Of a stretch of DNA of 64,000 nucleotides, positions 53,821-62,844 are shown in pieces. The stretch comes from Peptostreptococcus stomatis DSM 17678 (lineage in GTDB: Bacteria > Bacillota > Clostridia > Peptostreptococcales > Peptostreptococcaceae): assembly GCF_000147675.1 (NCBI RefSeq), contig NZ_ADGQ01000050.1, forward strand, positions 1-64,000, in the 5' to 3' direction. Both the position numbers and the translations under genes were made by a program. Each line of letters opens with the position of its first letter. Position 1 is the stretch's first letter. The notes beneath the pieces are model-generated. The model searched no databases, was not told the DNA's origin, and was given only the letters and a program-made list of their open reading frames with translations.

Positions 53821-54711
53821 ATGTCAGAAAACGGATTAGCAGGACTAGGTTGTAACCTTATAGTCCCTGATGAAGATAAAAAGGATTTAAAAGAAATAGA
53901 GAAGAGTATTACCAAGAGGTATAGGAAGAAGTTGTGGTCAAAGTTTATAAAGGCTATTAAGGCATATAACCTGGTCGAAGAAGGGGATAAGATAGCTGTA
54001 GCCATATCTGGTGGCAAGGATAGCATCCTTATGGCCAAGATGTTTCAAGAACTTAAGAGACATTCTCCAGTTAACTTTGAAGTTGTATATATAGGCATGG
54101 ACCCGGGCTACCATGAGACTATAAGAGATATTCTTCTAGACAATGCCAGATATCTTGAGATACCAATACAGGTATTCGATTCCCAGATATTTGAAGTTGC
54201 TGATAGGATAGCCAGCGACTATCCCTGCTATATGTGTGCAAGAATGAGGAGGGGGGCCCTTTATGGTAAGGCAGAAGCCCTGGGTTGTAACAAACTAGCC
54301 CTAGGCCACCACTTTGATGATGTGATAGAGACTACCATGATGAATATACTTTGTTCTGGTAATTTCAAGACCATGTTGCCTAGACTAAAGTCAACAAACT
54401 TTGATGGCCTTGAATTGATTAGACCCCTATATTATATAAGGGAAGAAGACATAATAAGATGGATTAAGTATACTGGACTAGCACCTATAAACTGTGCATG
54501 TACAGTTGCTGCAAGCAGGACAGGTAATAAGAGGTATGAAATAAAAGAACTTATAAGTAAGCTGTCTGATAACTTTTCCAACGTAGAGAAGTCTATATTT
54601 AAGGCTGCAGAAAATGTTAATATAGATTCTGTACTCGGTTGGCAGTTAGACGGAGTCAAGCATACTTTTATGGAGAGGTTTGATAAGGATGATTTAGGTG
54701 ATCTTGAGTAG
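53821..54711 (+). CDS. TtcA-family tRNA thiolation enzyme
   Basis: 296-residue PP-loop ATPase of the TtcA/TtuA group. The PP-loop SGGKDS is at 63-68, the CxxC at Cys136/Cys139 (PCYMCARMRRG), and ALGHHFDDVIET is conserved; another CAC motif lies near residue 226. TtcA makes 2-thiocytidine-32 in tRNA using an iron-sulfur cluster; clostridial members are assigned by homology only. ATG at 53821 follows GGAGGAAAA. First of a tight three-gene operon. Confidence 0.82.
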   Translation: MSENGLAGLGCNLIVPDEDKKDLKEIEKSITKRYRKKLWSKFIKAIKAYNLVEEGDKIAVAISGGKDSILMAKMFQELKRHSPVNFEVVYIGMDPGYHETIRDILLDNARYLEIPIQVFDSQIFEVADRIASDYPCYMCARMRRGALYGKAEALGCNKLALGHHFDDVIETTMMNILCSGNFKTMLPRLKSTNFDGLELIRPLYYIREEDIIRWIKYTGLAPINCACTVAASRTGNKRYEIKELISKLSDNFSNVEKSIFKAAENVNIDSVLGWQLDGVKHTFMERFDKDDLGDLE

Positions 54712-54731
54712 GCAAACTAGGAGGTGGTCAC

Positions 54732-55250
54732 ATGGTATATTTTGAAGAAGAATATGTAGTAGTTGATTTAGAAACTACAGGTTTGAGTCCTTTCAATGGT
54801 GATGAAATAATTGAAATAGGTGTAACTGAGATCAAGGGAGATAGGATATACAGAAACTACTCTAGGCTTGTAAAACCAAATGGATTTATACCTAGTGTTA
54901 TAACTGAAATTACAAATATTACGAATGATATGGTTCAGGATGCCCTGCCACTTGAGGATGTCTTACCTAATTTTAGGAAGTTTATTGGTGATAGGACAAT
55001 AATTGCCCATAATGCGAAATTTGACATTGGTTTTTTAAATTATTATCTTGAAAAGATGAACCTAGATCCTATAGACAAGTATATATGCACTATGGAAATG
55101 CTAAAGAAGAATAAGGAATACAAGGGTAAGAATAAAAAATTGCAGACTGCCTGTGACTATTATGGAATTTTAAATGAAAATGCCCATAGAGCAGATTCTG
55201 ATACCCTTGCAACAGCTAAACTATTTATGAAGATTAGGCTGTCTATGTAA
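54732..55250 (+). CDS. DEDDh 3'-5' exonuclease (DnaQ/PolC-exo-like)
   Basis: 172 residues, a bare exonuclease domain. Exo I VVDLETTGLSPFNGDEIIEIG, Exo II FIGDRTIIAHNAKFDIGFLN, Exo III HRADSDTLAT with the DEDDh His and Asp. It could proofread or repair; similar solo proteins are common in Firmicutes. It lies 20 bases after the ttcA-like gene and 12 before the glycosyltransferase gene. Confidence 0.85.
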   Translation: MVYFEEEYVVVDLETTGLSPFNGDEIIEIGVTEIKGDRIYRNYSRLVKPNGFIPSVITEITNITNDMVQDALPLEDVLPNFRKFIGDRTIIAHNAKFDIGFLNYYLEKMNLDPIDKYICTMEMLKKNKEYKGKNKKLQTACDYYGILNENAHRADSDTLATAKLFMKIRLSM

Positions 55251-55262
55251 GGGGAGGTTTTT

Positions 55263-56306
55263 ATGGCTGACAATAATGATAAAAATAAGCTAAGGCGTAA
55301 AAGGGTTAGCTCGACTAATTCAAGCAGGTCTGGTCAAGCCAGGTCTAATAGGGAAGAAAACAAGTCCAAGGTTCGTATAAAGAAACAGGCTGGAAGTGGA
55401 GATAGCTATTATGAGGAGAGTTCTAATATAGTAGATTTCAACTCTAGAAGAAATAGAAATACAGATAGGTATATAAAGGATAGAGATAGGGACTATTATA
55501 CTAGAAATAAAAGGCCATTATATAATGAAGATGATTATGATGACTACGATGACTATGATGATGAATATTATGACTATGAAGAATATGGTCCATCAAGGTT
55601 AAAGAGGATTCTGAAGAAGCTTTTATTAGTGGTCCTTGTAATTTCTATAATTGGCGGTTCTGCAGGATTTTTGTATGTAAGAAGTGTAGTAAGCGATATG
55701 CCTGTATTAACTAAAAAAATGGTTAATGAAAGCTATATAAACAAGGAACCTGTAGCCTTAGCCAGGATACCGGCAAACTTACAAAAGGCTGTAGTAGCTA
55801 TAGAAGACCATAGGTTTTATGACCATAAGGGGATTAATTACAAATCCTTTGTAAGGTCTATAGTAAACAACCTTACAGGAGGGGCTACACAAGGTGCCAG
55901 CACTATAGATATGCAGGTATCTAAAAATCTCTTGACTAGCAATGAAAAGACCTTAAAAAGAAAAATTCAGGATATGCATAATGCACGAGAATTAAATAAG
56001 ATAATGACCAAGGATGAAATCCTTGAAGCTTACCTGAATAATATGTACTTGGGTAAATCGGCTTATGGAGTTCAGGCTGGAGCCCACCTATATTTTGGTA
56101 AAGATGTATCCAATCTTACCTTTGGAGAGTGTACTATGCTTGCGGGTATTACTAATAACCCAAGCCTGTATCAAAATTATGAGCAGGCTAAAAAAAGGCA
56201 GGCAGCAGTTTTATTAAGGATGTATAAACTGGGTTATATAAAGGAAAATGTGTATAAGGCCCAGATGTATAGGGATACACCATTCAAGTCTGAGATTGAC
56301 CAATAG
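55263..56306 (+). CDS. Monofunctional peptidoglycan glycosyltransferase (GT51) with acidic N-terminus
   Basis: 347 residues. An unusual charged cytoplasmic tail (1-110) begins Lys/Arg-rich and ends in a DYDDYDDYDDEYYDYEEY tract. One membrane helix (about 122-142) and an external GT51 domain follow: AIEDHRFYDHKGI (catalytic Glu), GATQGASTIDMQVSKNLL, ARELNKIMTKDEILEAYLNNMYLG. There is no transpeptidase domain, so it polymerises lipid II only. The family usually reads GGSTITQQ; here it is GASTIDMQ, a mild deviation. Last gene of the operon. Confidence 0.87.
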   Translation: MADNNDKNKLRRKRVSSTNSSRSGQARSNREENKSKVRIKKQAGSGDSYYEESSNIVDFNSRRNRNTDRYIKDRDRDYYTRNKRPLYNEDDYDDYDDYDDEYYDYEEYGPSRLKRILKKLLLVVLVISIIGGSAGFLYVRSVVSDMPVLTKKMVNESYINKEPVALARIPANLQKAVVAIEDHRFYDHKGINYKSFVRSIVNNLTGGATQGASTIDMQVSKNLLTSNEKTLKRKIQDMHNARELNKIMTKDEILEAYLNNMYLGKSAYGVQAGAHLYFGKDVSNLTFGECTMLAGITNNPSLYQNYEQAKKRQAAVLLRMYKLGYIKENVYKAQMYRDTPFKSEIDQ

Positions 56307-56339
56307 TAAATATTAAATACCTAGATGCGGGTGTATATT

Positions 56340-56376
56340 AAATACCAAGGGATATTATATCTCTTGGTATTATTTT
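56340..56376 (+). terminator. Terminator of the GT51 operon
   Basis: Stem AATACCAAG/CTTGGTATT (56341-56349 with 56363-56371), extended inward by a GATAT/ATATC pairing, then ATTTTAATTTT. Confidence 0.75.
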
Positions 56377-56392
56377 AATTTTAAATAATATA

Positions 56393-56434
56393 AAAATGAG
56401 GTGGCCACTTAGAGTATCAATGTGTGTCCACCTC
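56393..56434 (-). terminator. Terminator of the sulfurtransferase gene
   Basis: GAGGTGG (56398-56404) pairs with CCACCTC (56428-56434); on the minus strand a T run (complement of 56393-56396) follows. Confidence 0.7.
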
Positions 56435-56492
56435 TTATGATGACCAGGTATAGACCTAGTTTATTATATTAAATTCATAAAAATTTTATATT

Positions 56493-57347
56493 TTATTCTT
56501 CTACTGTGGCTATCTTGTTTTCATCATAGCTAATCCAGTCTGAGTAACTACCAGGATAAATCTTATAAGGTATACCTATCTTGTCAAGGGCAAGGGCATT
56601 AACCATTAGGGAAATACCAGAACCACAATAAACGATGATTTCCTTCTTAGGATCAAGATCCTTGAAACGTTCTTTTAACTTTTCGTCACTTATGTATGAT
56701 GACTTAGTCATATCATCAACATTTAGGTTGTCCATAAAGAAGTAGTTTTTTGCACTTGGTATATGGCCGGCCACCTTATCAACTGGTTCTTCAAGGCCTA
56801 GATACCTAGGATGAGACCTGGAGTCTATTATGATTGTATTTTCATCATATAGTTTAGACTTTACATATTCCATATCAACCATAAATGAAGTATCAATCTT
56901 TACATCAAAAGGCTTGTCTGATTTCTGTGGTTTTCTTTCTTCTGTTTCTATCTGACCACCATTAGCCTTGTAGGCAATTAGACCACCGTCTAAGACAAAA
57001 GCATTATAAAAACCTAGGTTGTTTAACTGGAAAACAAGTCTACCAGCACCTTGTAGGTCACCATCATCATATGTAACAACTATTGTATCATTGTCAATAC
57101 CAAAGCTTTCTATGATGGCCTTTAGCTGGTCACGGTCCTTAAATGGATGTCTACCACCATGCTGACCAACCGGATCAGTTAAGTCCTTTTCTATATTAAT
57201 TAAGTAGGCGTCTTTTATATGACCCTCCTTGTATGAATCAATACCATAAGTCTTGTTCATAAGGTCAAACCTACAGTCAAGGACAACAACCTTTTTATCG
57301 CTCTTCTGTAGTTCAAAGAATTCATTAACGCTAATTAGTCTTTTCAT
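56493..57347 (-). CDS. Sulfurtransferase with two rhodanese domains (SseA-like)
   Basis: 284 residues, tandem rhodanese domains. The N-terminal domain (about 1-130; VVLDCRFDL) is inactive-type. The C-terminal domain carries the active Cys241 in VYCGSGISL, the CGSGxS loop typical of 3-mercaptopyruvate/thiosulfate sulfurtransferases. AAGGAGATG precedes ATG. No signal peptide, so cytoplasmic. Donor preference is not readable by eye. Confidence 0.88.
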   Translation of the reverse strand: MKRLISVNEFFELQKSDKKVVVLDCRFDLMNKTYGIDSYKEGHIKDAYLINIEKDLTDPVGQHGGRHPFKDRDQLKAIIESFGIDNDTIVVTYDDGDLQGAGRLVFQLNNLGFYNAFVLDGGLIAYKANGGQIETEERKPQKSDKPFDVKIDTSFMVDMEYVKSKLYDENTIIIDSRSHPRYLGLEEPVDKVAGHIPSAKNYFFMDNLNVDDMTKSSYISDEKLKERFKDLDPKKEIIVYCGSGISLMVNALALDKIGIPYKIYPGSYSDWISYDENKIATVEE

Positions 57348-57729
57348 AATAACATCTCCTTTTAAATATACCTATAATTAATAATAATATTAAAAACTGG
57401 ATTAGTTTATCCCCCTGTACCTTGAGTATAACATAATTATTTTATTATGTATACAATATAAGACTTTAATATTGATATTTTCTGAATTTTTGAATTTATA
57501 TATATCATATGAAAACAAACATTTTCCTATCATGAATATTTATAAGCACAAAATGAGTTTATGGCAAGAATTTTGACCTTAAGAGGGGTGTATTTTTCAT
57601 AAAAGACCTATAAAATATGGAAGATATAGTGTATAATTAAGGAGTGCATATGGTGAAAATTTTTATATTTTATTTCCATATTATCTATTGAGAATAAAAA
57701 ACACATTACGAAACAGGGGGTATATTATA
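57348..57729 (+). other. Divergent intergenic region and nfnA leader with short reading frame
   Basis: About 380 AT-rich bases between the minus-strand sulfurtransferase and nfnA. TATAAT at 57632-57637 is the likely nfnA -10. A 13-codon frame (57650-57691, MVKIFIFYFHIIY) follows AAGGAG at proper distance and ends 38 bases before the nfnA ATG. No other gene is seen. Confidence 0.45.
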
Positions 57730-58623
57730 ATGAGCTACAAAATAGTTGAGAAGAAAAAACTTAACGATGTTGTGTACTTAATGGATATTGAAGCTCCAAG
57801 AGTTGCTCACTCAGCAAAACCAGGTCAATTTATTATTGTTATAATAGATGAAAAAGGTGAGAGGATGCCACTTACAATAGCTGACTATGATGAAGAAAGA
57901 GGAACTGTGACAATCGTCTTCCAGGTTGTAGGTTTTTCTAGTAAGAAGTTAGGCAAGCTAGAAGTGGGAGATTCTATCAAGGATTTTGTCGGTCCTCTGG
58001 GTCAGCCAAGTGAGTTCATCTATGAAAGTATAGATGAGCTTAAAAATAAAAAAATGATATTTATAGCTGGTGGAGTTGGTGCAGCCCCAGTATATCCACA
58101 GGTTAAATGGCTGCATGAACACGGGGTAGATGTAGATGTGATCATAGGTGCCAGGACTAAGGACCTTATAATTTTTGAAGACAAGATGGAAAACGTTGCT
58201 AAAAACCTATATATGTGTACAGATGATGGAAGTTATGGTTTTCATGGCAATGTAACAGTAATGTTAGATGAACTAGTTACCAATAGGGGCAAGAAATATG
58301 ACCAGGCTATAGTAATAGGGCCTATGATAATGATGAAGTTTGCCTGTCTTGCGACTAAGAAGCTTAATATACCAACAATAGTCAGCTTAAATACTATCAT
58401 GGTTGATGGAACTGGTATGTGTGGTGCCTGTCGTGTAAGCATAGGAGATGAGGTTAAGTTTGCCTGTGTAGATGGACCAGAATTTGACGGTTGGTTGGTA
58501 AACTTTGATGAAGCGATGAAGAGACAACAGATGTTCAAGAGTGAAGAAGGCAGAAAAACTTTGAGAAAGCAGGATGGACCTACTCATTCTAGTCCGAATT
58601 GTCAGATAGGAGGTAAGCACTAA
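57730..58623 (+). CDS. nfnA: NADH-dependent ferredoxin:NADP+ oxidoreductase, alpha subunit
   Basis: 297-residue FAD/NAD reductase with a [2Fe-2S] C-terminus: flavin-binding RMPLTIADYD, nucleotide-binding IFIAGGVGAAPVYPQ, and cluster cysteines in GMCGACRVS and FACVDGP. With the overlapping next gene it forms NfnAB, which bifurcates electrons between NADPH, NAD+ and ferredoxin. Alone it resembles the sulfide dehydrogenase or dihydroorotate dehydrogenase electron-transfer subunit, so the name depends on the pair. ATG at 57730 follows AGGGGG; a TTG at 57688 is less likely. Confidence 0.85.
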   Translation: MSYKIVEKKKLNDVVYLMDIEAPRVAHSAKPGQFIIVIIDEKGERMPLTIADYDEERGTVTIVFQVVGFSSKKLGKLEVGDSIKDFVGPLGQPSEFIYESIDELKNKKMIFIAGGVGAAPVYPQVKWLHEHGVDVDVIIGARTKDLIIFEDKMENVAKNLYMCTDDGSYGFHGNVTVMLDELVTNRGKKYDQAIVIGPMIMMKFACLATKKLNIPTIVSLNTIMVDGTGMCGACRVSIGDEVKFACVDGPEFDGWLVNFDEAMKRQQMFKSEEGRKTLRKQDGPTHSSPNCQIGGKH

Positions 58624-60011
58624 TGGCTATAAAGACAAAAGTACCTGTTAGGGAACAGGATCCGAAGGTTAGGGCTACCAATTTTGAAGAAGTTTGTTAT
58701 GGATATAATGCAGAAGAAGCCCAGGAAGAAGCCCAGAGATGCCTAAATTGTAAAAATCCTAGGTGTGTCCAGGGATGCCCCGTAAGTATAAATATTCCAG
58801 AGTTTATCCAGGAGGTAAAGGCAGGAAACTTTGAAGAAGCGGCCAAGGTTATAGCAAGGTCAAGTTCTTTACCTGCAGTTTGTGGTCGTGTATGTCCACA
58901 GGAATCTCAATGCGAAGGAGTCTGTGTTGTAGGTATAAAGGGTGAACCTGTATCAATAGGTAAGTTGGAAAGGTTCGTTGCCGACTGGTCTAGGGAAAAT
59001 CATATAGACCTAAGTGGTAATATAGAAAAGAACGGAATAAAAGTTGCCATAGTAGGTTCAGGACCATCTGGTCTTGCCTGTGCTGGTGACCTTGCCAAGG
59101 CGGGCTATGATGTAACTATCTTTGAAGCCTTTCATGAGGCTGGTGGAGTTTTGACATATGGTATACCAGAGTTCAGGCTACCAAAGACAAAAGTTGTAAA
59201 TTATGAAATTGACTCAATCAAAAAATTGGGGGTAAAGATTGAAAATAATGTTGTAGTAGGCAGGACTATTACAATAGATGAGATGTTTGAAAATGAAGGC
59301 TTCAAGGCTGTATTTATAGGGTCAGGTGCAGGGCTACCGTCATTTATGGGTATACCTGGTGAAAATGCCAATGGTGTCCTATCAGCCAATGAATTCCTTA
59401 CAAGGGTCAACCTGATGAAGGCCTATATTGATGACTATGATACTCCTATCAGGGTTGGTAATAGGGTAGCAGTAGTAGGTGGTGGTAATGTTGCCATGGA
59501 TGCTGCTAGAACAGCCTTAAGACTAGGTGCTGACACTCATATAGTATACAGGAGAAGTGAGTCAGAACTTCCTGCCAGGGTTGAAGAAGTTCACCACGCC
59601 AAGGAAGAAGGTATCCAGTTTAACTTGCTTACTAATCCAACTGAAATCCTAGTTGATGACAATGGTAATGTATGTGGTATGAGGTGTATCAGGATGGAAT
59701 TGGGTGAGCCAGATGAATCAGGTAGAAGAAGGCCAGTAGAAGTACCAGGATCTGAATTTGAATTAGATGTTGATATGGTTATAATGTCTCTTGGTACTAG
59801 GCCAAATCCACTTATAGCATCTACTACACCAGGCCTTGATATAAATAAGAGAAGGTGTATAGTTGCTGATGAAGATGGCTTGACATCTATAGAAGGTATA
59901 TATGCTGGTGGAGACACTGTCACAGGCGCAGCAACAGTTATATCAGCAATGGGTGCTGGTAGGACAGCGGCTGCTGCCATGGATAAGTACCTAAGGGAAA
60001 AGTACCTTTAA
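58623..60011 (+). CDS. nfnB: NfnB / homotetrameric glutamate-synthase-like flavoprotein
   Basis: 462 residues, start overlapping the nfnA stop (TAATG). The N-terminal Fe-S domain has CLNCKNPRCVQGCP and CGRVCPQESQCEGVC. An FAD site follows (VGSGPSGLACAGDLAKAG), an NADPH site (VGGGNVAMDAARTALRLG), and a C-terminal IYAGGDTVTGAATVISAMGAG. Often annotated as GltA or the glutamate synthase small subunit, but pairing with a reductase alpha subunit and the absence of a large GOGAT subunit favour NfnB. Links ferredoxin from NifJ to NADPH. Confidence 0.87.
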   Translation: MAIKTKVPVREQDPKVRATNFEEVCYGYNAEEAQEEAQRCLNCKNPRCVQGCPVSINIPEFIQEVKAGNFEEAAKVIARSSSLPAVCGRVCPQESQCEGVCVVGIKGEPVSIGKLERFVADWSRENHIDLSGNIEKNGIKVAIVGSGPSGLACAGDLAKAGYDVTIFEAFHEAGGVLTYGIPEFRLPKTKVVNYEIDSIKKLGVKIENNVVVGRTITIDEMFENEGFKAVFIGSGAGLPSFMGIPGENANGVLSANEFLTRVNLMKAYIDDYDTPIRVGNRVAVVGGGNVAMDAARTALRLGADTHIVYRRSESELPARVEEVHHAKEEGIQFNLLTNPTEILVDDNGNVCGMRCIRMELGEPDESGRRRPVEVPGSEFELDVDMVIMSLGTRPNPLIASTTPGLDINKRRCIVADEDGLTSIEGIYAGGDTVTGAATVISAMGAGRTAAAAMDKYLREKYL

Positions 60012-60056
60012 TTTCAGGTATACAATTAGATATATAAGCAATTAAAAGTATATAAG

Positions 60057-60094
60057 GGCTGCATATTCAATCTATGAATATGCAGCCTATTTAT
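60057..60094 (+). terminator. nfnAB terminator
   Basis: Perfect 13-bp stem GGCTGCATATTCA/TGAATATGCAGCC (60057-60069 with 60075-60087), then TATTTATAT. Confidence 0.8.
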
Positions 60095-60211
60095 ATAAAT
60101 ATTAAAAATCATTCTTTATCCATTATTAAAATAGGCAAATTCCTATACTTATAGGCATTAATGTGGTATAATTGTATAAATAGGCGATATCTACCTTAAT
60201 AGGAGGTTAAT

Positions 60212-60925
60212 ATGAAAAGAAAAATACTTTCAATTTTGTTGTTATCTACACTTGTCCTAAGTGGTTGTGGCTTCACTGAATCAGGCCAGCTGATGAGTGA
60301 TGCCAGAAAATATATTGAGGATGGTGAGTACAACAAGGCTATGTCTAACCTGTCTAAGGTTCTAGATGAGGATGAAGCCAATACAGAGGCGAGAGGTATG
60401 TATTATCAGGCTTTAAAGCTACAGAAGGCAACAAAAAGTGAAAAAAGAAAAGATTATGAGCAAGCTATAATAGAACTTCAAGACTTGGTAAATGATAACT
60501 CTGGCTCAGCTAAGATAAGGAGTCAGGCCCAGGAAATGCTAGATAGGGTTAAGGACGAATATGATAAGCAGAAAAAGGCTGTTATAGTAAGAAAAGAAAA
60601 TGCTAAAAAGTCTGCAGAAGAAAATAAAAATAAATATGCTAATGGTTCCACATATGGAAATAATTACAATAAGTACAATAAGTACAAAAATCAAACTGGT
60701 GATGAAAGTGTTAATGAACCGAGCCAGGGGAAGTATAATCCCAATACCAGAGCAAATACTAACCAGGGTGGTACTATAAATAATGGCGCTAATAATATAA
60801 ACAGGAGCGGTACTGTAAATAATGGTACTAATAACATTAACAGGGGTGGAACTGGTGGTACAGGCCAGGTTACACAAGGAAATACTGGTAGCACAGGTAC
60901 AAGTGGTGGACAAAAAGGTAATTAA
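60212..60925 (+). CDS. Lipoprotein with TPR-like helices and Asn/Gly-rich tail
   Basis: 237 residues. Signal peptide with lipobox LVLSGC (Cys at about 19). Helical repeats follow (about 25-120: ARKYIEDGEYNKAMSNLSKVL, then a second helix pair around YEQAIIELQDLV) resembling TPR units, a coiled basic stretch, and a low-complexity tail of repeated N-x-N-x-G units (NNGTNNINRGGTGGTGQ). Probably a membrane-anchored scaffold. AGGAGG precedes ATG. It ends just before a terminator. Confidence 0.65.
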   Translation: MKRKILSILLLSTLVLSGCGFTESGQLMSDARKYIEDGEYNKAMSNLSKVLDEDEANTEARGMYYQALKLQKATKSEKRKDYEQAIIELQDLVNDNSGSAKIRSQAQEMLDRVKDEYDKQKKAVIVRKENAKKSAEENKNKYANGSTYGNNYNKYNKYKNQTGDESVNEPSQGKYNPNTRANTNQGGTINNGANNINRSGTVNNGTNNINRGGTGGTGQVTQGNTGSTGTSGGQKGN

Positions 60926-60934
60926 TTTATGTAT

Positions 60935-60965
60935 AAAAAGCTATTTCGTTATGAGATAGCTTTTT
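60935..60965 (+). terminator. Rho-independent terminator
   Basis: Perfect 10-bp stem AAAAAGCTAT/ATAGCTTTTT with an 11-base loop, directly after the lipoprotein gene. Confidence 0.85.
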
Positions 60966-60984
60966 GAAATGGAGAAAAATAAGC

Positions 60985-61716
60985 ATGAGAATTAATAAGT
61001 ATATAGCAAGTGCAGGTATTGCATCAAGAAGAAAGGCAGAAAACCTGGTCTCTGAAGGTAGAATAAAGGTGAATGGTCAAATTATCTATGATCTAGGCTA
61101 CCAGGTTAATGAAGATAAGGATATAGTAGAGTATGATGGAAAAAAAATAGATATAAATAGTGAAAAATTGGTATATATATTACTGAACAAACCCGAGGGT
61201 TATATAACTTCATCTAAGGACCAGTTTGGTAGAAAAGATGTCATGGACCTGGTAACTGATATAAAGGAAAGAATATATCCTGTAGGTAGGCTGGACTATG
61301 AGACTAGTGGTCTTTTACTAATGACAAATGATGGTGATCTGACTTATAAGATCACCCACCCTAAACATGAAATTACCAAGACCTATATAGCTTCGGTAAA
61401 GGGGATACCAACTTCTGAGGAACTAGAGAGATTTGAAAATGGACTGGAAATAGAAGATTATGTAACATCTAAGGCCAAAATAAGGGTCTTAAAGACTGAT
61501 GTTAAAAAAAACTACTCTGTATGTAGGGTAAGCATACATGAGGGTAGAAATCGACAGGTAAGAAAGATGTTTAATGCTATTAACCATCCAGTTATGAATT
61601 TAAAAAGGGTGGCCTTGGGTAAGATAAGTGTAAATAATGTTGAAGTTGGCAAGTATAGGCATTTGACCGATGATGAAGTAAACTATCTAAAAAATCCTAC
61701 GGGGAAAAGAGACTAA
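60985..61716 (+). CDS. rluB: rRNA pseudouridine synthase (RsuA/RluB family)
   Basis: 243 residues: an N-terminal S4 RNA-binding domain (MRINKYIASAGIASRRKAE) and a catalytic domain with GRLDYETSGLLLMTNDG (Asp104 catalytic) and HEGRNRQVRKMF. RluB modifies 23S rRNA near the peptidyl-transferase centre; RsuA modifies 16S. This length with S4 suits RluB. ATG at 60985 has GGAG about ten bases upstream; a TTG at 60964 lies in the preceding terminator. Confidence 0.87.
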   Translation: MRINKYIASAGIASRRKAENLVSEGRIKVNGQIIYDLGYQVNEDKDIVEYDGKKIDINSEKLVYILLNKPEGYITSSKDQFGRKDVMDLVTDIKERIYPVGRLDYETSGLLLMTNDGDLTYKITHPKHEITKTYIASVKGIPTSEELERFENGLEIEDYVTSKAKIRVLKTDVKKNYSVCRVSIHEGRNRQVRKMFNAINHPVMNLKRVALGKISVNNVEVGKYRHLTDDEVNYLKNPTGKRD

Positions 61717-61742
61717 TTATACTTATAAAAGTTTTGACTTTA

Positions 61743-61771
61743 TTGAAAATTATTGATTTTTACTGTATAAT
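61743..61771 (+). promoter_or_regulatory. Promoter of the RpiR regulator
   Basis: TTGAAA (61743-61748), a 17-bp spacer and TATAAT (61766-61771), 41 bases before the ATG at 61813. Confidence 0.65.
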
Positions 61772-61812
61772 TGTAGTAGTAAATTATACAAATTTGTCTA
61801 GGGGTGTATTTT

Positions 61813-62754
61813 ATGAAATTCGATACAAACGATATGAAAAAAAAGAAAGAACTTAGAATTGGTATAACCAATGAAAACAAGCAAAATGATGGTGATGATG
61901 ATCAATTAAACAACCTAATGCATATAATGAAAAATAGGTATAAGACTATGAGTAAGGGGCAAAAGCTATTAGCCCAGTACACGATGAATAACTATCCTAA
62001 GGTTGCATTTATGACGGCTTCAAAATTGGGTGAAACTGTAGGAGTGAGTGAATCTACTGTTGTAAGATTTGCAACAGCCCTGGGTTTTTCTGGATATCCG
62101 AAATTCCAGGATGCCCTTCAGGAGCTAATAAAGACAAAGCTAACAACTGTTGAAAGGGTTGAAATGACTGATGCAGACTATATGTCTGACAGTATGATTC
62201 TTAACAATGTATTTAAGAATGATATAAATAATATAAAAGATACAATGGAACATCTCGATCAAGACTCTTATGAAGAAGCAGTAGATACGATTTTTAATGC
62301 TAAAAAGGTATATATTATGGGGCTAAGAAGCTCTATTTTCGTTGCCAAGTACTTGGCCTATTATTTAAACTATATCCTAGATAATGTAATTATTATAAGA
62401 ATGGATATGGGTGAGCCATATGAACAGATGACAAAAATTAGTGAAGGTGACGTATTTATACCTATTAGTTTTCCTAGGTATTCTAAGAAGACTTACAAGG
62501 TAGTTAACTTTGCCAAGGAGAGGGGGGCCAAGGTGGTTGCAATTACTGACAGCATTAATGCCCCTATATCAAAGATATCAGATACTGTTGTTACCGTTAG
62601 GAACAATATGGTATCATTTATAGATTCACTAGTGCCAGCTTTCAGTGTGGCTAATGCAATCGTTATGGGTATAGCTATGAGGGAGAAGGATGACGTAAAA
62701 TCCTACCTAAAGGAACTAGAAGATATCTGGGAAAAATATGGAATATATGAATAG
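61813..62754 (+). CDS. MurR/RpiR-family transcription regulator with SIS domain
   Basis: 313 residues. An N-terminal helix-turn-helix (about 35-100: MTASKLGETVGVSESTVVRFATALGFSGYPKFQ) and a C-terminal SIS sugar-phosphate-binding domain (about 135-265: VYIMGLRSSIFVAKYLAYYL, GDVFIPISFPRYSKKT). Regulators of this type control sugar or amino-sugar genes. ATG at 61813 follows AGGGGTG; the GTG at 61804 overlaps that site. No sugar operon is adjacent. Confidence 0.85.
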   Translation: MKFDTNDMKKKKELRIGITNENKQNDGDDDQLNNLMHIMKNRYKTMSKGQKLLAQYTMNNYPKVAFMTASKLGETVGVSESTVVRFATALGFSGYPKFQDALQELIKTKLTTVERVEMTDADYMSDSMILNNVFKNDINNIKDTMEHLDQDSYEEAVDTIFNAKKVYIMGLRSSIFVAKYLAYYLNYILDNVIIIRMDMGEPYEQMTKISEGDVFIPISFPRYSKKTYKVVNFAKERGAKVVAITDSINAPISKISDTVVTVRNNMVSFIDSLVPAFSVANAIVMGIAMREKDDVKSYLKELEDIWEKYGIYE

Positions 62755-62779
62755 ACAAAATATTTAATATGAGTAATTC

Positions 62780-62813
62780 AATAACCTAATAGAGATATTA
62801 GGTTATTATTTTA
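62780..62813 (+). terminator. Terminator after the RpiR gene
   Basis: Stem AATAACCTAAT/ATTAGGTTATT (62780-62790 with 62797-62807), then ATTTT. Confidence 0.75.
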
Positions 62814-62844
62814 TGTATAATATATAACTTATTTGGAGGTTAGA

